NCBI GenBank assembly: GCA_037176705.1
Contig: CM073886.1
Location: forward strand, 22,925,501-22,989,500
DNA: 64,000 bases
Source: Molossus alvarezi
Taxonomy: Eukaryota > Chordata > Mammalia > Chiroptera > Molossidae
Direction: 5' to 3'
Shown one piece after another: positions 21,991 to 34,986 of the stretch. Under the pieces are notes generated by a model. It made no database searches. It had not been told where the DNA came from and saw only the letters and a list, made by a program, of their open reading frames with translations. A program made the position numbers and the translations under genes. Every line of letters begins with the position of its first letter. Within the stretch, counting starts at the first letter, position 1.

Positions 21991-22299
21991 TTTAGTGAGG
22001 ACCCTGTCAGTATCTTCCGCCCAAATCTCGTCTCAAGCAAACCATAGGACAAACCCAGATGGAGGTGGCTTTGCAGAACAACTGCCTGGACTCGTCAAAA
22101 CTGCCAACGCCAAGATTTTTCTTTAAGGTGGTTAATGCAATTAAATGTTTAAGGGGGAGGGAGGGTGTATATCAATATCTATACCTTACTGTGAAATGCA
22201 TAAAAAATTAAGGTGAGTGGAGAGCTATGTGATAAAGGAAGTAGAAGGAAATATGAATGAGAAACTCTAGGTGGTGGGGATGTGGGTGTTCATGAGAAA

Positions 22300-22462
22300 A
22301 GTGTTGTTGGAACACAGCCAAGCCCATTTATTTACATATTGTCTGTGGCTGTTTTTGCACCATGGCAGAGTTGAGTAGTTGGGACAGGCTGTATCGAGTG
22401 TAAAGGCTAAAATGTTTACTATCTGGCCCTTTACAGCAAAAGTTTGCAGACCTCTGTTCTAG
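22300..22462 (-). mobile_element. hAT-like DNA transposon copy
   Basis: Reads ttggaacacagccaagccca, tttatttacatattgtctgt, gtaaaggctaaaatgtttac and tatctggccctttacagcaa, then tttgcagacctctg. This is the best preserved copy of this old family here. It lies within an L1M 3' UTR, so it inserted later. Confidence 0.75.
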
Positions 22463-22642
22463 ATTAAGAAACTAGACACATGGCAACCAGTACCCAGGTG
22501 ATCCTGGATTTAAGACAAAATAGCTTGAAACAAAATTATTGGGATAAGTGTGCACTTTTATCATGGACTGTATAATAGTGTTACATCACATTACATTTCC
22601 TGAATTTTGTACTTATACTGTGTAATATAAGAAAATATCCTT

Positions 22643-22853
22643 GCCCAGCTGGTGTGGCTCAGTGGATTGAGTGTTGACCCATGGACTGAGGTCCCGGTCT
22701 GATCCCCGGTCAGGGCACATGCCCAGGTTGCAGGCTCGATCCACAGTGGGGGGCGTGCAGGAGGCGGCCAATCGATATTTCTCTCCGACATCAATGTTTC
22801 TATCTCTCTTCCTCTCACTCTCTGGAAAAAAAAAAAAAAAATCAATAAAAGAA
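22643..22853 (+). mobile_element. Ves SINE, short type
   Basis: Head gcccagctggtgtggctcag, with the short-type motif gttgacccatgg and an A-rich tail ending aatcaataaaag. The target duplication aagaaaatatcYtt lies at 22,629-22,642 and 22,854-22,867. Confidence 0.93.
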
Positions 22854-23299
22854 AAGAAAATATCTTTGTTATAGGAAACATCCTCTGACGTATTCAAGAT
22901 AAAAATGTAGTATGTTTCCAGAAACACCTCTGTATTAGTGCTCAATGAGACAGAAAAAAGCATGTGTGTGGGTGTGTGAATATACAAATGTATATAACAT
23001 ACAAGTTTAACAGAAAGGTATAGCAAGATATCAACAATTGGTGAATGTTCATCGTCTTACAGTGACTTTTCTACATGTTGGAAATTATTCAAAGTAAGGA
23101 CGGGGGAAACCAAGAGGTTCTCCGGATGAGTGTGCAGGTGCGTGGAGGCTTGAGGAGCATGAAGCCCTGTGCGAACACGTGGTGTGGGGCCTGGGCACAG
23201 TGGGGACTGTGCAGACAGGCAGCCTGGGCAGGGAGGGAATCTGACAAAGCTGGGAGGCTGGCTGGATAGTAAGTAACCAGTCAGCAAGGGTCATCACTC

Positions 23300-23620
23300 A
23301 CTCGCGCGCTCACCCAGTCATTCATTCCTTCACTGTGCTGGGCCCTGGGCCAGGTGCTGGGCACGTCCTCCAGTGGCTCCCAATTTGGGGAAGAGGGGCA
23401 GACAGGTAAAGAGACAATGGCAACACTGAGGGAGAGGGAACCCCAGCCTGGGCCTCTGGGGCTCTCTCATCTATTCCCAGGACCCCCAAATGCCACACGC
23501 AGGGGAGATGCATGGCTGGGGATGTCCTGGGGGTTCCAGAGGCCAGGCGAGAATGGGATTCAACAAGGGCAGGATGACATGCAGAGACCTGGGCCATGGG
23601 AAGGCACTTGGGACACCTGG
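23300..23620 (-). repeat. L2 LINE fragment, antisense
   Basis: The start cattcattccttcactgtgc followed by gggccctgggccaggtgctg is the complement of the L2 3' end. The later part (ggcaggatgacatgcagaga) is less clear. Confidence 0.6.
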
Positions 23621-23639
23621 AAGCTGGTGCTGGCTTAGC

Positions 23640-24060
23640 TCAAAGGCCTGTGTCATCTGATCCAGCCGCCGGGAGCACGCCAGGCCCAGCGAGGCAGCGC
23701 CAGGCGCCAGGCACTGGGCAGCAGGCCTCCCCTGGCTCCCGAGGGTCTTGTGGGACTGGCTGGGGGCCGCAGGGCTGGCCCGGGAATGTAAACCTGGGCA
23801 TGTTTGGGAAAGCCGGAGCCAGGGGTTTCTGAGGGCAGCCTGGTGGGGCTCGCTGGAGGCCCGCAGACAGATGTGGATGTGTTAGCTCTCCCCAGCGGGG
23901 CCTGGCCTGCTGGCCCCGGCCTGCCTCGGGCAGGGCATCTGGAAGCAGTTAGGAGCCCAGGGCGGCCGAGGCTGAGGTTCTGCTGGGGCGGCGGCCGGGG
24001 GGTGGGAGGTTCTGCTGCCTTAGGGGTGCAGGTTTTCCCTGGAAGAAAGGCCAACGGGTA
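23640..24060. other. CpG-enriched GC-rich stretch
   Basis: About two dozen CpGs in 420 bases, roughly half of random expectation by eye, so a weak CpG-island-like stretch. Both strands have open frames without splice support. It could be a regulatory island. Confidence 0.3.
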
Positions 24061-24189
24061 CGAGAGGCCTGGCAGGACGACACCCTGTCCAGGGCCGGGT
24101 AGGGCCAAGTCAACCCCCCAACAGAGATCAGAGACTCAGGAACACATCAGCCACCCAACCAAGGGCCCTTCAGTCACACCCCCAAGGCC

Positions 24190-24320
24190 GGAGTCTGGCA
24201 TCAGGCGACCTACGCTTGAATCCCAGCTGGGCCGCTGCCTAGTTCTGGCATGTCGGGCAAGTTCCTCAGTTGCCCTCCCTGAGCCTCAGTTTCCCCTTCA
24301 GTGTAGGGGCTACAGGGTCC
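24190..24320 (+). repeat. MIR
   Basis: Sense MIR: ctacgcttgaatcccagctg, gcatgtcgggcaagttcctc, and cctgagcctcagtttcccct. Confidence 0.8.
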
Positions 24321-24429
24321 TGGGGTAGCATGTCTGTGGGTTCCTCCCTGCAGCGCCCTGCCTCACCCCTCCAGGCTGGGGTGCTGCCGCCAGGTGCTGC
24401 CCCATCCTGGTGGCTCCTCTACACCAGGA

Positions 24430-24606
24430 CGTGCCAACCTCAGTGCGACTGCCCCCTGGACCATATGATTCATTGTTAGGAGCGGATCTGTGCACTGTGG
24501 GAGGTTTAGCAGCATGTCTGGTCCCCGCCCACTAGAAGCCAGAAGCACTCCCTCCCCAGCTATAACCACCAGGAAGTTCCCCAACCATTGCCAAATGTCC
24601 CTAGGT
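24430..24606 (-). mobile_element. MER20 hAT element fragment
   Basis: Read antisense: ggaggtttagcagcatgtct, cccgcccactagaagccaga and accattgccaaatgtcccta. This is MER20 in reverse. The left end near 24,430 still carries ccaacctcagtgcgactgcc, which matches its terminal region. Confidence 0.7.
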
Positions 24607-24694
24607 GGGTAATATGTAAGTGAGGCCTGAGATGCTTTAACCTGTGGGACTGAGAACGCCTCACTTACACCCTGATCCCAAAGGTTAAGGTTAT

Positions 24695-24800
24695 TTCATT
24701 AGCTGTGTGACCGTGGGCAAGTCACTTTGCCTCTCTGAGCCTCTGCACGTCTGTGCAGTGGGGCTGTGGGGAGGATTCAAGGAGGTGCTGGGTCAGGGTC
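24695..24800 (+). repeat. MIR fragment
   Basis: Sense MIR core: agctgtgtgaccgtgggcaa, gtcactttgcctctctgagc, and tgtggggaggattcaaggag. Confidence 0.8.
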
Positions 24801-24879
24801 AGCACACAAGTGCACACCTGTTGGCTCCCTCCCCGACTCCTCACCTCAGCGGGGTCCCGGAGCTGCAAAGAACCCCTCA

Positions 24880-25690
<811 letters not shown>

Positions 25691-25699
25691 CCATGACCA

Positions 25700-25920
25700 T
25701 CATCATCACAGCATTAAGTCAGCTCTGTCCACACACTGTCCTAGGCACATTACTGATGTCAATGCACTCAAGCCTCACAAAGCCCATGTTACCGGTGCAG
25801 TTCTTATCCCCATTTCATAGACGGGGAGACTGAGGGCACAGAGAGGTAAGGGATTTGCCCAAAGCCACATAGCCAGCAGGTGGTAGAGCTGGGACTTGAC
25901 CTCTAGAGACGGAATCATGC
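25700..25920 (-). repeat. MIR, nearly full length
   Basis: Antisense MIR: cacacactgtcctaggcaca, ccccatttcatagacgggga, ggatttgcccaaagccacat, and tagagctgggacttgacctc. Confidence 0.85.
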
Positions 25921-26579
25921 GAACTGTGCTGTCCTGCCTCTCACCGGGGTGTTAGGAGGAGTAAAGGAATCAAAGCATAGAAAGCCTAGGGGCGCTCTGC
26001 AGGGGGAGCTGGGCTTTGATTCTGATACAGAGTGGAAGAAAGGACCCGGGCCAGCAGCCGGGACACAGCTCCGCGAGGCCAGTCCACACCGGCCCCACGG
26101 CTGGGAGACATAATAACTTCCATTATTATTAATGAAGCCTTTGCAAACTGTAAAGTGCTGAGAGTCCCAAGGCAAGAGCATTCCCATCAATCGTGCACAC
26201 AGTGGGTCCTGAGCACCCCGGAGACCAGATGCGAGCTGACAGAATTAAGAGACAGCCCTGCCCCTGCTCGGCTTACCCACCCACTCCTCACGGCCTCGGG
26301 AAAGCAGGCGCTGTGTGGCTGGTCACCAGCAGTTCTAGACTGGGCCACCAGGGCTGCCAAGTCCACACTGACGCCACTGTCCCCGCCACAGAGGGCCACA
26401 CTGGCCTGGGTCTGGGTCTCTAGAGGTAGAAAATGGCACAGGCTGCTGGGGGAGTCAGGCTTATATCCCTTCCCAGCTCAGGGACACACCAGAGACTGCA
26501 GAGGGGCTATACCCTGAATATGCCAGTGGGATTGACCCTGGGCAAGCCTGGCACGTCTCTGGGCCCCTGTCATGAGGTG

Positions 26580-26835
26580 TCTCTCAATCTTGTCCGATCT
26601 CCTTTTCTCATTGGGATTGCTCCTGAAATGACACCTCCTCCAAGTAGCCTTCCTGATTGCCTATCTAAAGTACCTCCCAATCCTTGCTGCTCCCTCCCTG
26701 ACCAGAAGGTCAGCCCCGTGGGGGCAGGGCCTTGAGGCTGTTTTGTTCCCTGCTATGTCCCAGGACTTAGCACAGCTCCTGACACCCAGCAAGTGTCCAG
26801 TACTTATTGAAGGAATGAACAAAAGAATGAATGCT
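26580..26835 (+). repeat. L2 LINE 3' end
   Basis: Sense L2: tgacacctcctccaagtagc, cttcctgattgcctatctaa, gtgggggcagggccttgagg, ccaggacttagcacagctcc, and an end of ttgaaggaatgaacaaaaga. Confidence 0.8.
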
Positions 26836-27234
26836 TCTCTCTAGGGCTGACCAAATATCAAATCAATTGATATCTACCTGCAGCTCACCCAGCCCAGGCT
26901 GGACGGTCCCCCAGCCCCCTGCAGACATCTTTCCAGTCCCCGACCTCCGAACTGGACCTCATCTCACCTTGGCACACAGGTAGAAACCTTCCAAAAAGGA
27001 GACTCCAGGACCGGGAACCTCACAGTTGGGAGTTTATTCTTATTATTCTTTGGCTTAAACTCTTCTATCCACAGTTAGAAATGGTTTCCCAAAGTAAACA
27101 GATGGAGCCCAGCCTACATCACAGGCCAGGCTCCCGGGGTAGCTCACTGGTCCCGCTGAGAGCCACCTGGCCCAACCCCATCACCTGCCATCTGGGCCCA
27201 TCAGGGCAGGTGGCTCTCCCAGGCAGACTCAGAC

Positions 27235-27370
27235 TAGCCTGGCAGCTCTGATCCTCAATTTCCTCATCTATAAAGTGGGCACAGCCCGCCCACCTTGAGG
27301 GATATTGCCAAGATTAACTGGGCTAACGCTTCAGTAAACTGCCCACGGGAACACAGTAGGTCTCAGGAAA
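27235..27370 (+). repeat. MIR fragment
   Basis: Sense MIR: atcctcaatttcctcatcta, taaagtgggcacagcccgcc, and aagattaactgggctaacgc. Confidence 0.75.
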
Positions 27371-27864
27371 TGTTCATGTCCTTCCTTCATTATGCATATT
27401 CTATCCTGTGCACCTAACTGTGTGGAGCCAGGAGGGAGGGGACACACGCTGAAGAGGGCATGACTCCTGCCCAGGGAGGCTCGTGACTGTCAGGGACACC
27501 AAGAATGTTAATGCCAGGCAGAAAATGCCTCCTAAAGCGTTGGGGCCACTCAGTGTGGACAGCAGTGGGGGACATGAGAGGTCACCTGGTTGGAGGTGAC
27601 CACACCAGGCTCCTGGGGCTGGGAACTGGGGAGGTGTGGACAAGGTCATCCCTGGATGACCATCCCATCACTCACCCACCAGGTCTCCAGAGCAGTCCCT
27701 GAGGGCACTGAGACAAACTTCCTGTCTGACCCGAGTCCCTGCTCACCCTGCAGGAGGCTGAGGACCAAGGGTGGAGGAATTTGAGGCCAGGAGAAGATGA
27801 CCAAAGGACTGGGGGCCACCCAGGGGTCCTGATCTCCACAATCTCCACAGGGGCCAGAGGGTGG

Positions 27865-27990
27865 CTGGAGTCACACTGCCTGGGTTCAAGACCTGACTTC
27901 TTCATTAACAGCTGTGTGGCTTGGGACAGGTGGCGTAACCTCTTTGAGTTCCCATTCACCCCTGCAGAACGGGGATGGAGTTACTAACCC
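27865..27990 (+). repeat. MIR
   Basis: Sense MIR with its tRNA-derived end (ctgcctgggttcaagacctg) and core (agctgtgtggcttgggacag, cgtaacctctttgagttccc). Confidence 0.8.
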
Positions 27991-28370
27991 CTAATTCATA
28001 CGTTCATGCATTCCTTCAGCAGATGTTTAATTGAACACCTACTATATGCCACTCCACAGAATAGGCAGAAATCACCTGTCCTTGTGGAGAGCACATTGTA
28101 GCGTTGGATGGGTAGAAGACAGGCAATGAGAAACAGACATATTTAGTAAGTTACATAGTACGTTAGAATGACAAAGCCAGGAAGAGGGATGGGGAGAGCT
28201 ATAGGAAGGTGGGGTGCAAACACAAAGAATGGGTGGGAAAGGCTTCATCGAGTAGATGACATTTGAAAAATATCCAAAGGAGGTAAGGGAGTGAGCCAAG
28301 CAGATGTGTAGAGGAAGAGCATTTCAGGCAGAGGGAACAGTTTGTGCAAAGGCCCTGAGGCTACATACTG
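27990..28370 (-). repeat. L2 LINE 3' region, antisense
   Basis: Starts with cattccttcagcagatgttt and aattgaacacctactatatg, then shows aggaagagcatttcaggcag and agggaacagtttgtgcaaag followed by gccctgagg. All are in L2 antisense order. Confidence 0.8.
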
Positions 28371-28765
28371 AATGATTCCAACTATGTGCCGCAACTCTGG
28401 AAAAACACAAAACCAGAGAGACAGTACAAAGCTCAGTGCTGGCAGGAGGGTTCCCCGAAATGGAGGGATGAGCAGGCAGAGCACCGGGGACCTCTAGGGC
28501 AGTGGAACTTCTGTATGATACAGCACAGGTGGCATTTGGCAAAATCTGTAGACCTGTATGACAAAGTCAACCCTAAGGTAAACCATGGACTTTAGTTAAT
28601 AATAATGTATTAATATTGGCTCATCCAGTGTGACAAAGGTATGCTAATGCAAGGTGCTAATAACGGAGAGGCTGGGGGAGGGGTAGATGGAACTCTCGCA
28701 CTTTCTGCCCAATCTTTGTGTAAACCTGACTGTTCCAAAAAGTAAAGTGTGTTAATTTTTTTAAA
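28370..28765 (+). mobile_element. L1ME-like 3' UTR end
   Basis: Sense L1M 3' end: ttagttaataataatgtatt, aatattggctcatccagtgt, and tttgtgtaaacctgactgtt ending in ccaaaaagtaaagtgtgtta. Confidence 0.75.
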
Positions 28766-28798
28766 GTATGCCTGGGACCCCCTGACCAACTGACTCAC

Positions 28799-28917
28799 CT
28801 CTCAGGGCTGGGGTCCGGGTATGTTCGGAAACCTCCCGGGGGACCCAGCGCGACGGGCTGAGAACGAGGCTACCCCCTTTCTCCAGCCGGCCTCTTGGCC
28901 GGAGCGGTCCTGCGAGC
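28799..28917 (-). CDS. Candidate coding exon, about 40 codons, unknown gene
   Basis: The minus strand has the acceptor ttgccccattcagaaggcag|G and a consensus donor CTGAGAG|gtgagtcag, 119 bases apart. About eleven CpGs survive, a sharp peak between an L1 tail and AT-richer DNA. Only one frame stays open to the donor: LAGPLRPRGRLEKGGSLVLS then PSRWVPREVSEHTRTPALR. It enters and leaves with one base, and its exit phase fits the candidate at 24,881-24,968. It might also be an untranslated or regulatory CpG patch. Confidence 0.42.
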
Positions 28918-29344
28918 CTGCCTTCTGAATGGGGCAATAACGCCCCCAAATGCAAAAGCTGGTTCGGGAGGTGGTGGATAAAAAAGTGCTCAATGTATGT
29001 ATGAAGAGATGCACACAGCACAGAAACAGAGTAAAGTACTTCTCTAGGATTAAAATTTCATAAAGGGGCCATTAGCAGGGAAAATGCCTAAAAAGGCTCC
29101 TTAGGGGCCAATCATGAAAATTAGGTTGAGAAACACTGGCACAGAGCTACCTTGAGGGAGCTTCGGGGCGGGAGGAGGTGGAGAAGGCCAAGCTCCTGCC
29201 CCTCCCTCAGCCCCCATTCATCCCGAGACGTGTGCACTAGGGTCCGCCGCTTTACAAACAGTAATAACGTCTGAACCCATTGGATGACCCAGCAGTCAAG
29301 CCTTCAGTCGATGCCCCGTCTCTCTGCCGGGTCCAGGGCAAGCA

Positions 29345-29545
29345 TGGGCTCTGCAGACTGCTGGGGTTCCTGCCCAAGATCCTCCACGTCTGTGCTCAGT
29401 GACCTTGGACAAGTCATGTCACCTCTCTATGTCTCAGGTCCTCATCTGTGATGCCCCCAGTGGCATCACCGGGGGTCCAGGAGATGACCCTGTGAAGGGT
29501 TTGGAGCAGAGCCCAGTGTGTGGCATCAGCTCCCATTAAAACTGA
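29345..29545 (+). repeat. MIR, near complete
   Basis: Sense MIR: gcagactgctggggttcctg, gtgaccttggacaagtcatg, tcacctctctatgtctcagg, and a 3' part near 29,500 (tttggagcagagcccagtgt). Confidence 0.75.
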
Positions 29546-30770
<1,225 letters not shown>

Positions 30771-30774
30771 CCCT

Positions 30775-31080
30775 CTATTTGACCCTGACCATGAACCATG
30801 GGTTTCTGGCTTTACAATTATCACCACATTTAAGCCCCACCGCTGTTCTTGCAGGCTGGTATTACTCTCCTCGTGGCATAGCTGGACAAACAGGCCGAAT
30901 GGAGCTGAGTAATTTACCCAAGGTCACACAGCTAGTGAGCGGCGAAGCTAGGATTTGAACCTGAAAGCTCCTTGGAGATGGGGACAGAAACAGTCACCTG
31001 TGCATCCCCAGTACCTAGCCAGGAACCTGGCACACAGCATAGGCACAACCTGTACGTGGGTGATGAATGAACAAATATAC
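30775..31080. repeat. MIR (antisense) followed by L2 3' end (sense)
   Basis: 30,775-30,965 is antisense MIR (agtaatttacccaaggtcac, acagctagtgagcggcgaag, aggatttgaacctg). 30,966-31,080 is the L2 3' end in sense (ccccagtacctagccaggaa, tgatgaatgaacaaatatac). Confidence 0.75.
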
Positions 31081-32269
31081 CTCCAGTGGCTGCTACATAT
31101 TCACCAAACTGCACTCCTTTTCCTCTTGGACACATAGCTAAAACTGCATTTCCCAGCCTCCCTTGCAGCTGGGTAAGGTCATGTAATAAGTTCCGGCAGG
31201 AGTGACATGGACTTCTTATGGGCTTGGCCCATGAAAACCTCCTGCATAATTCTTCCCCTTTCTCCCCTCATCTGCCAGCCAGTCAGCAGGGCAGAGGCAC
31301 AAGGTGGAGGGAGCCTGGGACTCTGAGTGACTACCTGGAGCAGAGCCACACTGAACTGTGATATGACTGGGGAATAAACTTTCATGGTAAAGCAAACTTA
31401 TATTACGACAGTCCTGATTAATCCCACGCACACTGTCAAAATAAAAGCCGTGCTGTTGACTTGCCAGGGCCACGCTGCCACCTCCCCAGCCAACCCATAG
31501 AGGATACCTGCACTCTCCAATTAAAACACCTGCTCCCTCAGCAAGGGGTGGAACTGAGCCTCCCAACCTGGGATGTGACATTGTGGTTGATGCGTCCACA
31601 TTGCAGTTGAATGCTCCCTGGGAACCCCGGGTGAAGATAACATCCCATCCAAACTCAGGGCCTGGGAAAACCTCAGCCGGGAAGAAACAGACAGCATCTT
31701 TTTATGGGGAGAAGGGCGCCGCGTCCAGGGCTATGCCGCGTTGGACTCCCCCGTGCCCAGATCTGTCGTGGTGCAGACTGTTTAAGCGCAGCAGACTTTC
31801 TGGTTGACTTTCAAAGTGGCCTCAGTGTCCCCGTTCTTAGCCGGGGTGTGCAGAACTGGAGGCACTGAGAGAGGTCAGCTGCCATCTCTAAGTGCCAGCA
31901 GAAGCCGCCCTCGGAACCCAGCAGTCAGGGAAAGTGGTCTCAAGACCAAAGGGTTAAAGCAGTCTACGCTTTCCATGCCCCGGGCAGAAAGTGGGGACAG
32001 GCACAGGTGGGGTCATTCAAACAGAGATGGCAAACTTCAGAACCCTCAGCTAAGGTTGGTGGGGAGCTGAAGGGGGCAAACTTGAGTGTCTGTGTCTCGT
32101 TCAAAGAGAGGGCCCTGGCAGCAGCTTTGTTCACTGCTGATTGATAACACTCAGCACAGGTCCTGGCACATCCTAGGTGCTCAGTGAACCTTTGGACAAC
32201 TGCAGAACCACTAGTTGTAGCCTGAAACCCCAAGCCATGCTGGGGTAGAATAACATTTCATTCATACCG
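31081..32269. other. Unclassified old repeat plus unique DNA
   Basis: 31,140-31,390 (aactgcatttcccagcctcc, cttgcagctgggtaaggtca ... ataaactttcatggtaaagc) looks like an old dispersed element that I cannot name. 31,650-31,860 is CpG-richer. On its minus strand a short run reads NGDTEATL before a stop. No exon is called. Confidence 0.3.
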
Positions 32270-33006
32270 TGGCAGGCAGAATAATGCCCAGCGTCCCAAT
32301 GATGTCCATACCCTAATTTCTGCACCTGCAAATATGTTACCTTACAGGGCAAAGGGGACTTTGCAATGAAGGATCTTGAGACAGGAGATTATTCTGGATT
32401 ATCTGTTGGGCCCAAGATAATCACAAGGGTTCTTGTCAAACAGAGGCAGGCAGGTTGGAGTCAGAGAGAGAGAGAGGAAGATACCACTCTGCTGGCTTTG
32501 AAGATGGAGAAAGGGACCATGAGCCAAGGTATGGGGCATCTTTCAGAAGGTAGAAAAGGCTGGAAATGCCCTGGCTAGCTTGGCTCAGCAGTTAGAGCAT
32601 CAGCCTGTGGACCGAAGGGTTGCAGGTTCGATTCCTGGTCAAGGGCACATACCTGGGTTGCAGGTTCTGTCCTCGGCCCCAGCTGGGGTCGTGCGGGAGG
32701 TAAACAATGTATCTCTCTCACATAGATGTTTCTCTCACTCTTCCTTTCACTCTAAAATGGAAAAATATCCTTGGGTGAGGATTAACAACAACAAAAAGAA
32801 TAATAAAATAAAATAAACAAAAAAAGGGCCAGTGAATGGATTCTCCTCATGGAGCCTTTAGAAGATACATAACCTTGGTGACCCCTTTGGGTCAAGTTCA
32901 ACCCATTTTGGACCTCTGATCTCCAGACATGGAAGATAAATTTGTGTCTGTTAAACCACTGAGTTTGGGGTAATTTGTCATAGCAGCGATAGGAAACAAA
33001 TACACA
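32270..33006 (+). mobile_element. MaLR-type (MLT1-like) solo LTR, split by a Ves SINE
   Basis: It begins tggcaggcagaataatgccc. The order aaatatgttaccttacaggg, ggattatctgttgggcccaa, tgctggctttgaagatggag, gagccaaggtatggggcatc, (Ves), gtgaatggattctcctcatg, ctgatctccagacatggaag, taatttgtcatagcagcgat and an end of acaaatacaca is a nearly complete LTR. Confidence 0.8.
32568..32822 (+). mobile_element. Ves SINE, long type, older
   Basis: Head gccctggctagcttggctca, B box ggttcgattcctgg, tail hairpin atccttgggtgaggat, and a mixed AACAAC/AATAAA tail. It lies within the MLT1-like LTR. The target duplication is not clean, which suggests an older insertion. Confidence 0.9.
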
Positions 33007-33171
33007 GTTACTCGATCCCTCACTCACACGACAGCTATTAAGCTTCTGCCACATTCCAAGTCAGCAGTACTAGGTTGCTACCTTTTCCCGTCTGTGTTGA
33101 CTGAGAAGTTAAAAATGTCTTGTCACAGAATTTTATCATTAGTGTATACCTCGAAATAAAATGCACAGCTT

Positions 33172-33420
33172 GCCCTGGCTGGTTTGGCTCAGCGGTTAGA
33201 GCGTTGGCCTGAAGTCCAAAGAGACCCGGGTTCGGTTCCCGCTAAGGGCACGTACCTCGGTTGCAGTTTGTCCCCAGCCCTGGTTGGGTCATGTGGGTGG
33301 CAGCCACTCGATGTGTCCCTTTTATGTCGATGTTTCTCTCTTTCTCTCTCTCTCCCTCCCACTCTATCTGAACAAAATATCCTCGGTGAGGATTAAAAAA
33401 ATAAAAATAAAAATAAAAGA
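33172..33420 (+). mobile_element. Ves SINE, long type
   Basis: Head gccctggctggtttggctca, B-box region gggttcggttcccgc, a short hairpin atcctcggtgaggat and an (ATAAA)n tail. An 18-bp target duplication aaataaaatRcacRgctt lies at 33,154-33,171 and 33,421-33,438. Confidence 0.94.
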
Positions 33421-33689
33421 AAATAAAATACACGGCTTTATTTTAGAATCGAGATGGAGGAAGAATAAATAAAAATCCAAGAGAAGAGAAAACTGTGTGT
33501 CATTAAACAAAGATAGAGTTTACAAAAAAAAAAGAGCCAACTTAAACTAAATGAAAGAATCCCACCTACTTGGTTCTAGCACATTGCTGTTGGGTGGCTT
33601 TTCAGGCCCAGTCACATCTTCTGATGTTTTAAACATTGGAGGCTGAAATCTGGGTTTTATCCCAGATCTTCTCATTTTAAATGTTGACA

Positions 33690-33795
33690 ATTAATTTTTT
33701 TTAATAAGTTTAAATGCTAAGCAGGCCAAACAAAACACACCTGCAGGTTGGATTTGGCCCGTGGCGCCGTTCTGCAATCTCCGGTCTAAAACACA
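33690..33795 (-). mobile_element. hAT-like fragment
   Basis: Reads taagcaggccaaacaaaaca, cacctgcaggttggatttgg and cccgtggcgccgttctgcaa, the terminal part of an old hAT family read in reverse. No second end was seen. Confidence 0.45.
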
Positions 33796-34129
33796 GTCAA
33801 CGCCACCGGGGAACGTTTCTGCAGGTGTTCCAGGCTGTCATCCTGCCCTTTGTTTCCCCTCAGGAGCTCCAAGGACTTCGGGGACCCAGCCTCAGGGAGG
33901 CGTTCACAGCCCCACTGAACTGCTGGGGGATGCGAGCTCGGCAGCTGGTTTGGAACCCTCCTTCCGACAGACCGGTGCACATCCTACACGGGAGAAACCG
34001 CCTCCCACAAGGGAGAAACACCACTGTCTTCCTTGTCCAGGGCCCGGCAGCAGATGCTCAGTCGATGCTTGCTGGACAATGCGGTTTTCTCCCGGAGCTT
34101 CTACTCCCAGGGGGCAGGAGACTTGGATG
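33796..34129. other. Unique DNA with an exon-like stretch
   Basis: On the plus strand a fine acceptor (ccctttgtttcccctcag at 33,846-33,863) opens a frame beginning ELQGLRGPSLREAFTAPLNC, but no good donor follows. The minus strand here also reads short beta-like peptides before a stop. I do not call an exon. Confidence 0.25.
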
Positions 34130-34300
34130 AGGACCTAGTAGGAATGTCTTAAGTAACTGAGGGAGACTGCTATGTTACATTTTGATTCTTGTAACCACTG
34201 CATAAGAAATGAGTGCTGTTGTCCCCATTCTACAGATGAGGCAACTGAGGCCCAGACACATGAAATAATTTGCTAGGAACCCATAGGGAAATATGAGTTT
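34130..34300 (-). repeat. MIR fragment
   Basis: Antisense MIR: gattcttgtaaccactgcat, gtccccattctacagatgag, and gcaactgaggcccagacaca. Confidence 0.75.
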
Positions 34301-34396
34301 TACTCCTAGGGAGATTGGTGCCAAGATGCCCCTAAGTCCGGGGTCAGGACACCATGGTCCACTTGCCAAACCCAGCCTGTTTTTGTAAATAAACTT

Positions 34397-34986
34397 GTTG
34401 TAGTCGGTTCTAGCTGCTATGACAGAAATACCACAGGCTGGGTGACTTAAACAACGGAAACCGGTCTCTCACGGTTCTGGAGGCTGGGACTTTGAGCCCA
34501 GGGTGCGGCGTGGTTGGGCTCTGGGGAGGACTCCCTTCCTGGTTTGCAGGCGGCCGTCTCCTCGCTTGTCCTCACGTGGAGGAGAGAGAGGGAGCTAGGT
34601 CTTTTCTCCCTTGATTTTTAGAGAGAGTGGAAGGGAGGGAGGGAGGGAGAGAGGGGGGGAGAGAAGGAGAGAGAGAGGGGAGTGAGGGGGAGAGAGGGGG
34701 AAAGAGGGGAAGAGAGAGAGGAACATCAATGTTAGCGAGAGACATCGGTTACTTGCCTCCCGCATGCACCCCAACTGGGGCCAGGAATCGAACCTGCAAC
34801 TCAGGTACTTGCCCTTGGCCGGGAATCAAACCCAAGATCCTTCAGTGCACAGGCCAGTGCTCTAACCACTGGCCAGGGCTCTCCCTCTTCTTAATAGGGC
34901 ACTAATCCCATCATGGGCTCCACCCTCATGGCCTATCACACTGGGCTTCAGCATATGAATCTGGGAGGGACACACGGTCCATAGCA
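34397..34986 (-). mobile_element. MLT1-type solo LTR, antisense, split by a Ves SINE
   Basis: It begins tgtagtcggttctagctgct and atgacagaaataccacaggc, continues tctcacggttctggaggctg, and after the Ves shows cactaatcccatcatgggct, ending acacggtccatagca. This is the MLT1 order read in reverse. Confidence 0.8.
34611..34879 (-). mobile_element. Ves SINE, antisense
   Basis: The right end is ...taaccactggccagggc. The body is strongly GA-rich (34,620-34,720). A B-box complement ggaatcgaacctgcaa (34,785-34,800) is clear. The second ggaatcaaaccca nearby (34,821-34,833) is a repeat of this motif in the head. Flanks cttttctccctt and ctctccctctt are an approximate target duplication. Confidence 0.88.

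Larger units (their letters stand above)
22130..23110 (+). mobile_element. L1M 3' UTR, split by a hAT copy and a Ves SINE
   Basis: AT-rich L1M 3' UTR sequence on the plus strand: gtgatcctggatttaagaca, atcatggactgtataatagt and the end near 23,040-23,100 (ctacatgttggaaattattc). The hAT copy (22,300-22,462) and the Ves (22,643-22,853) interrupt it. Confidence 0.65.

Noticed and set aside
33858..33945. Plus-strand exon starting ELQGLRGPSLREAF
   Set aside because: The acceptor is very good, but no donor follows within a reasonable distance.
34620..34720. Stand-alone GA microsatellite
   Set aside because: It is the complement of the CT-rich body of an antisense Ves.
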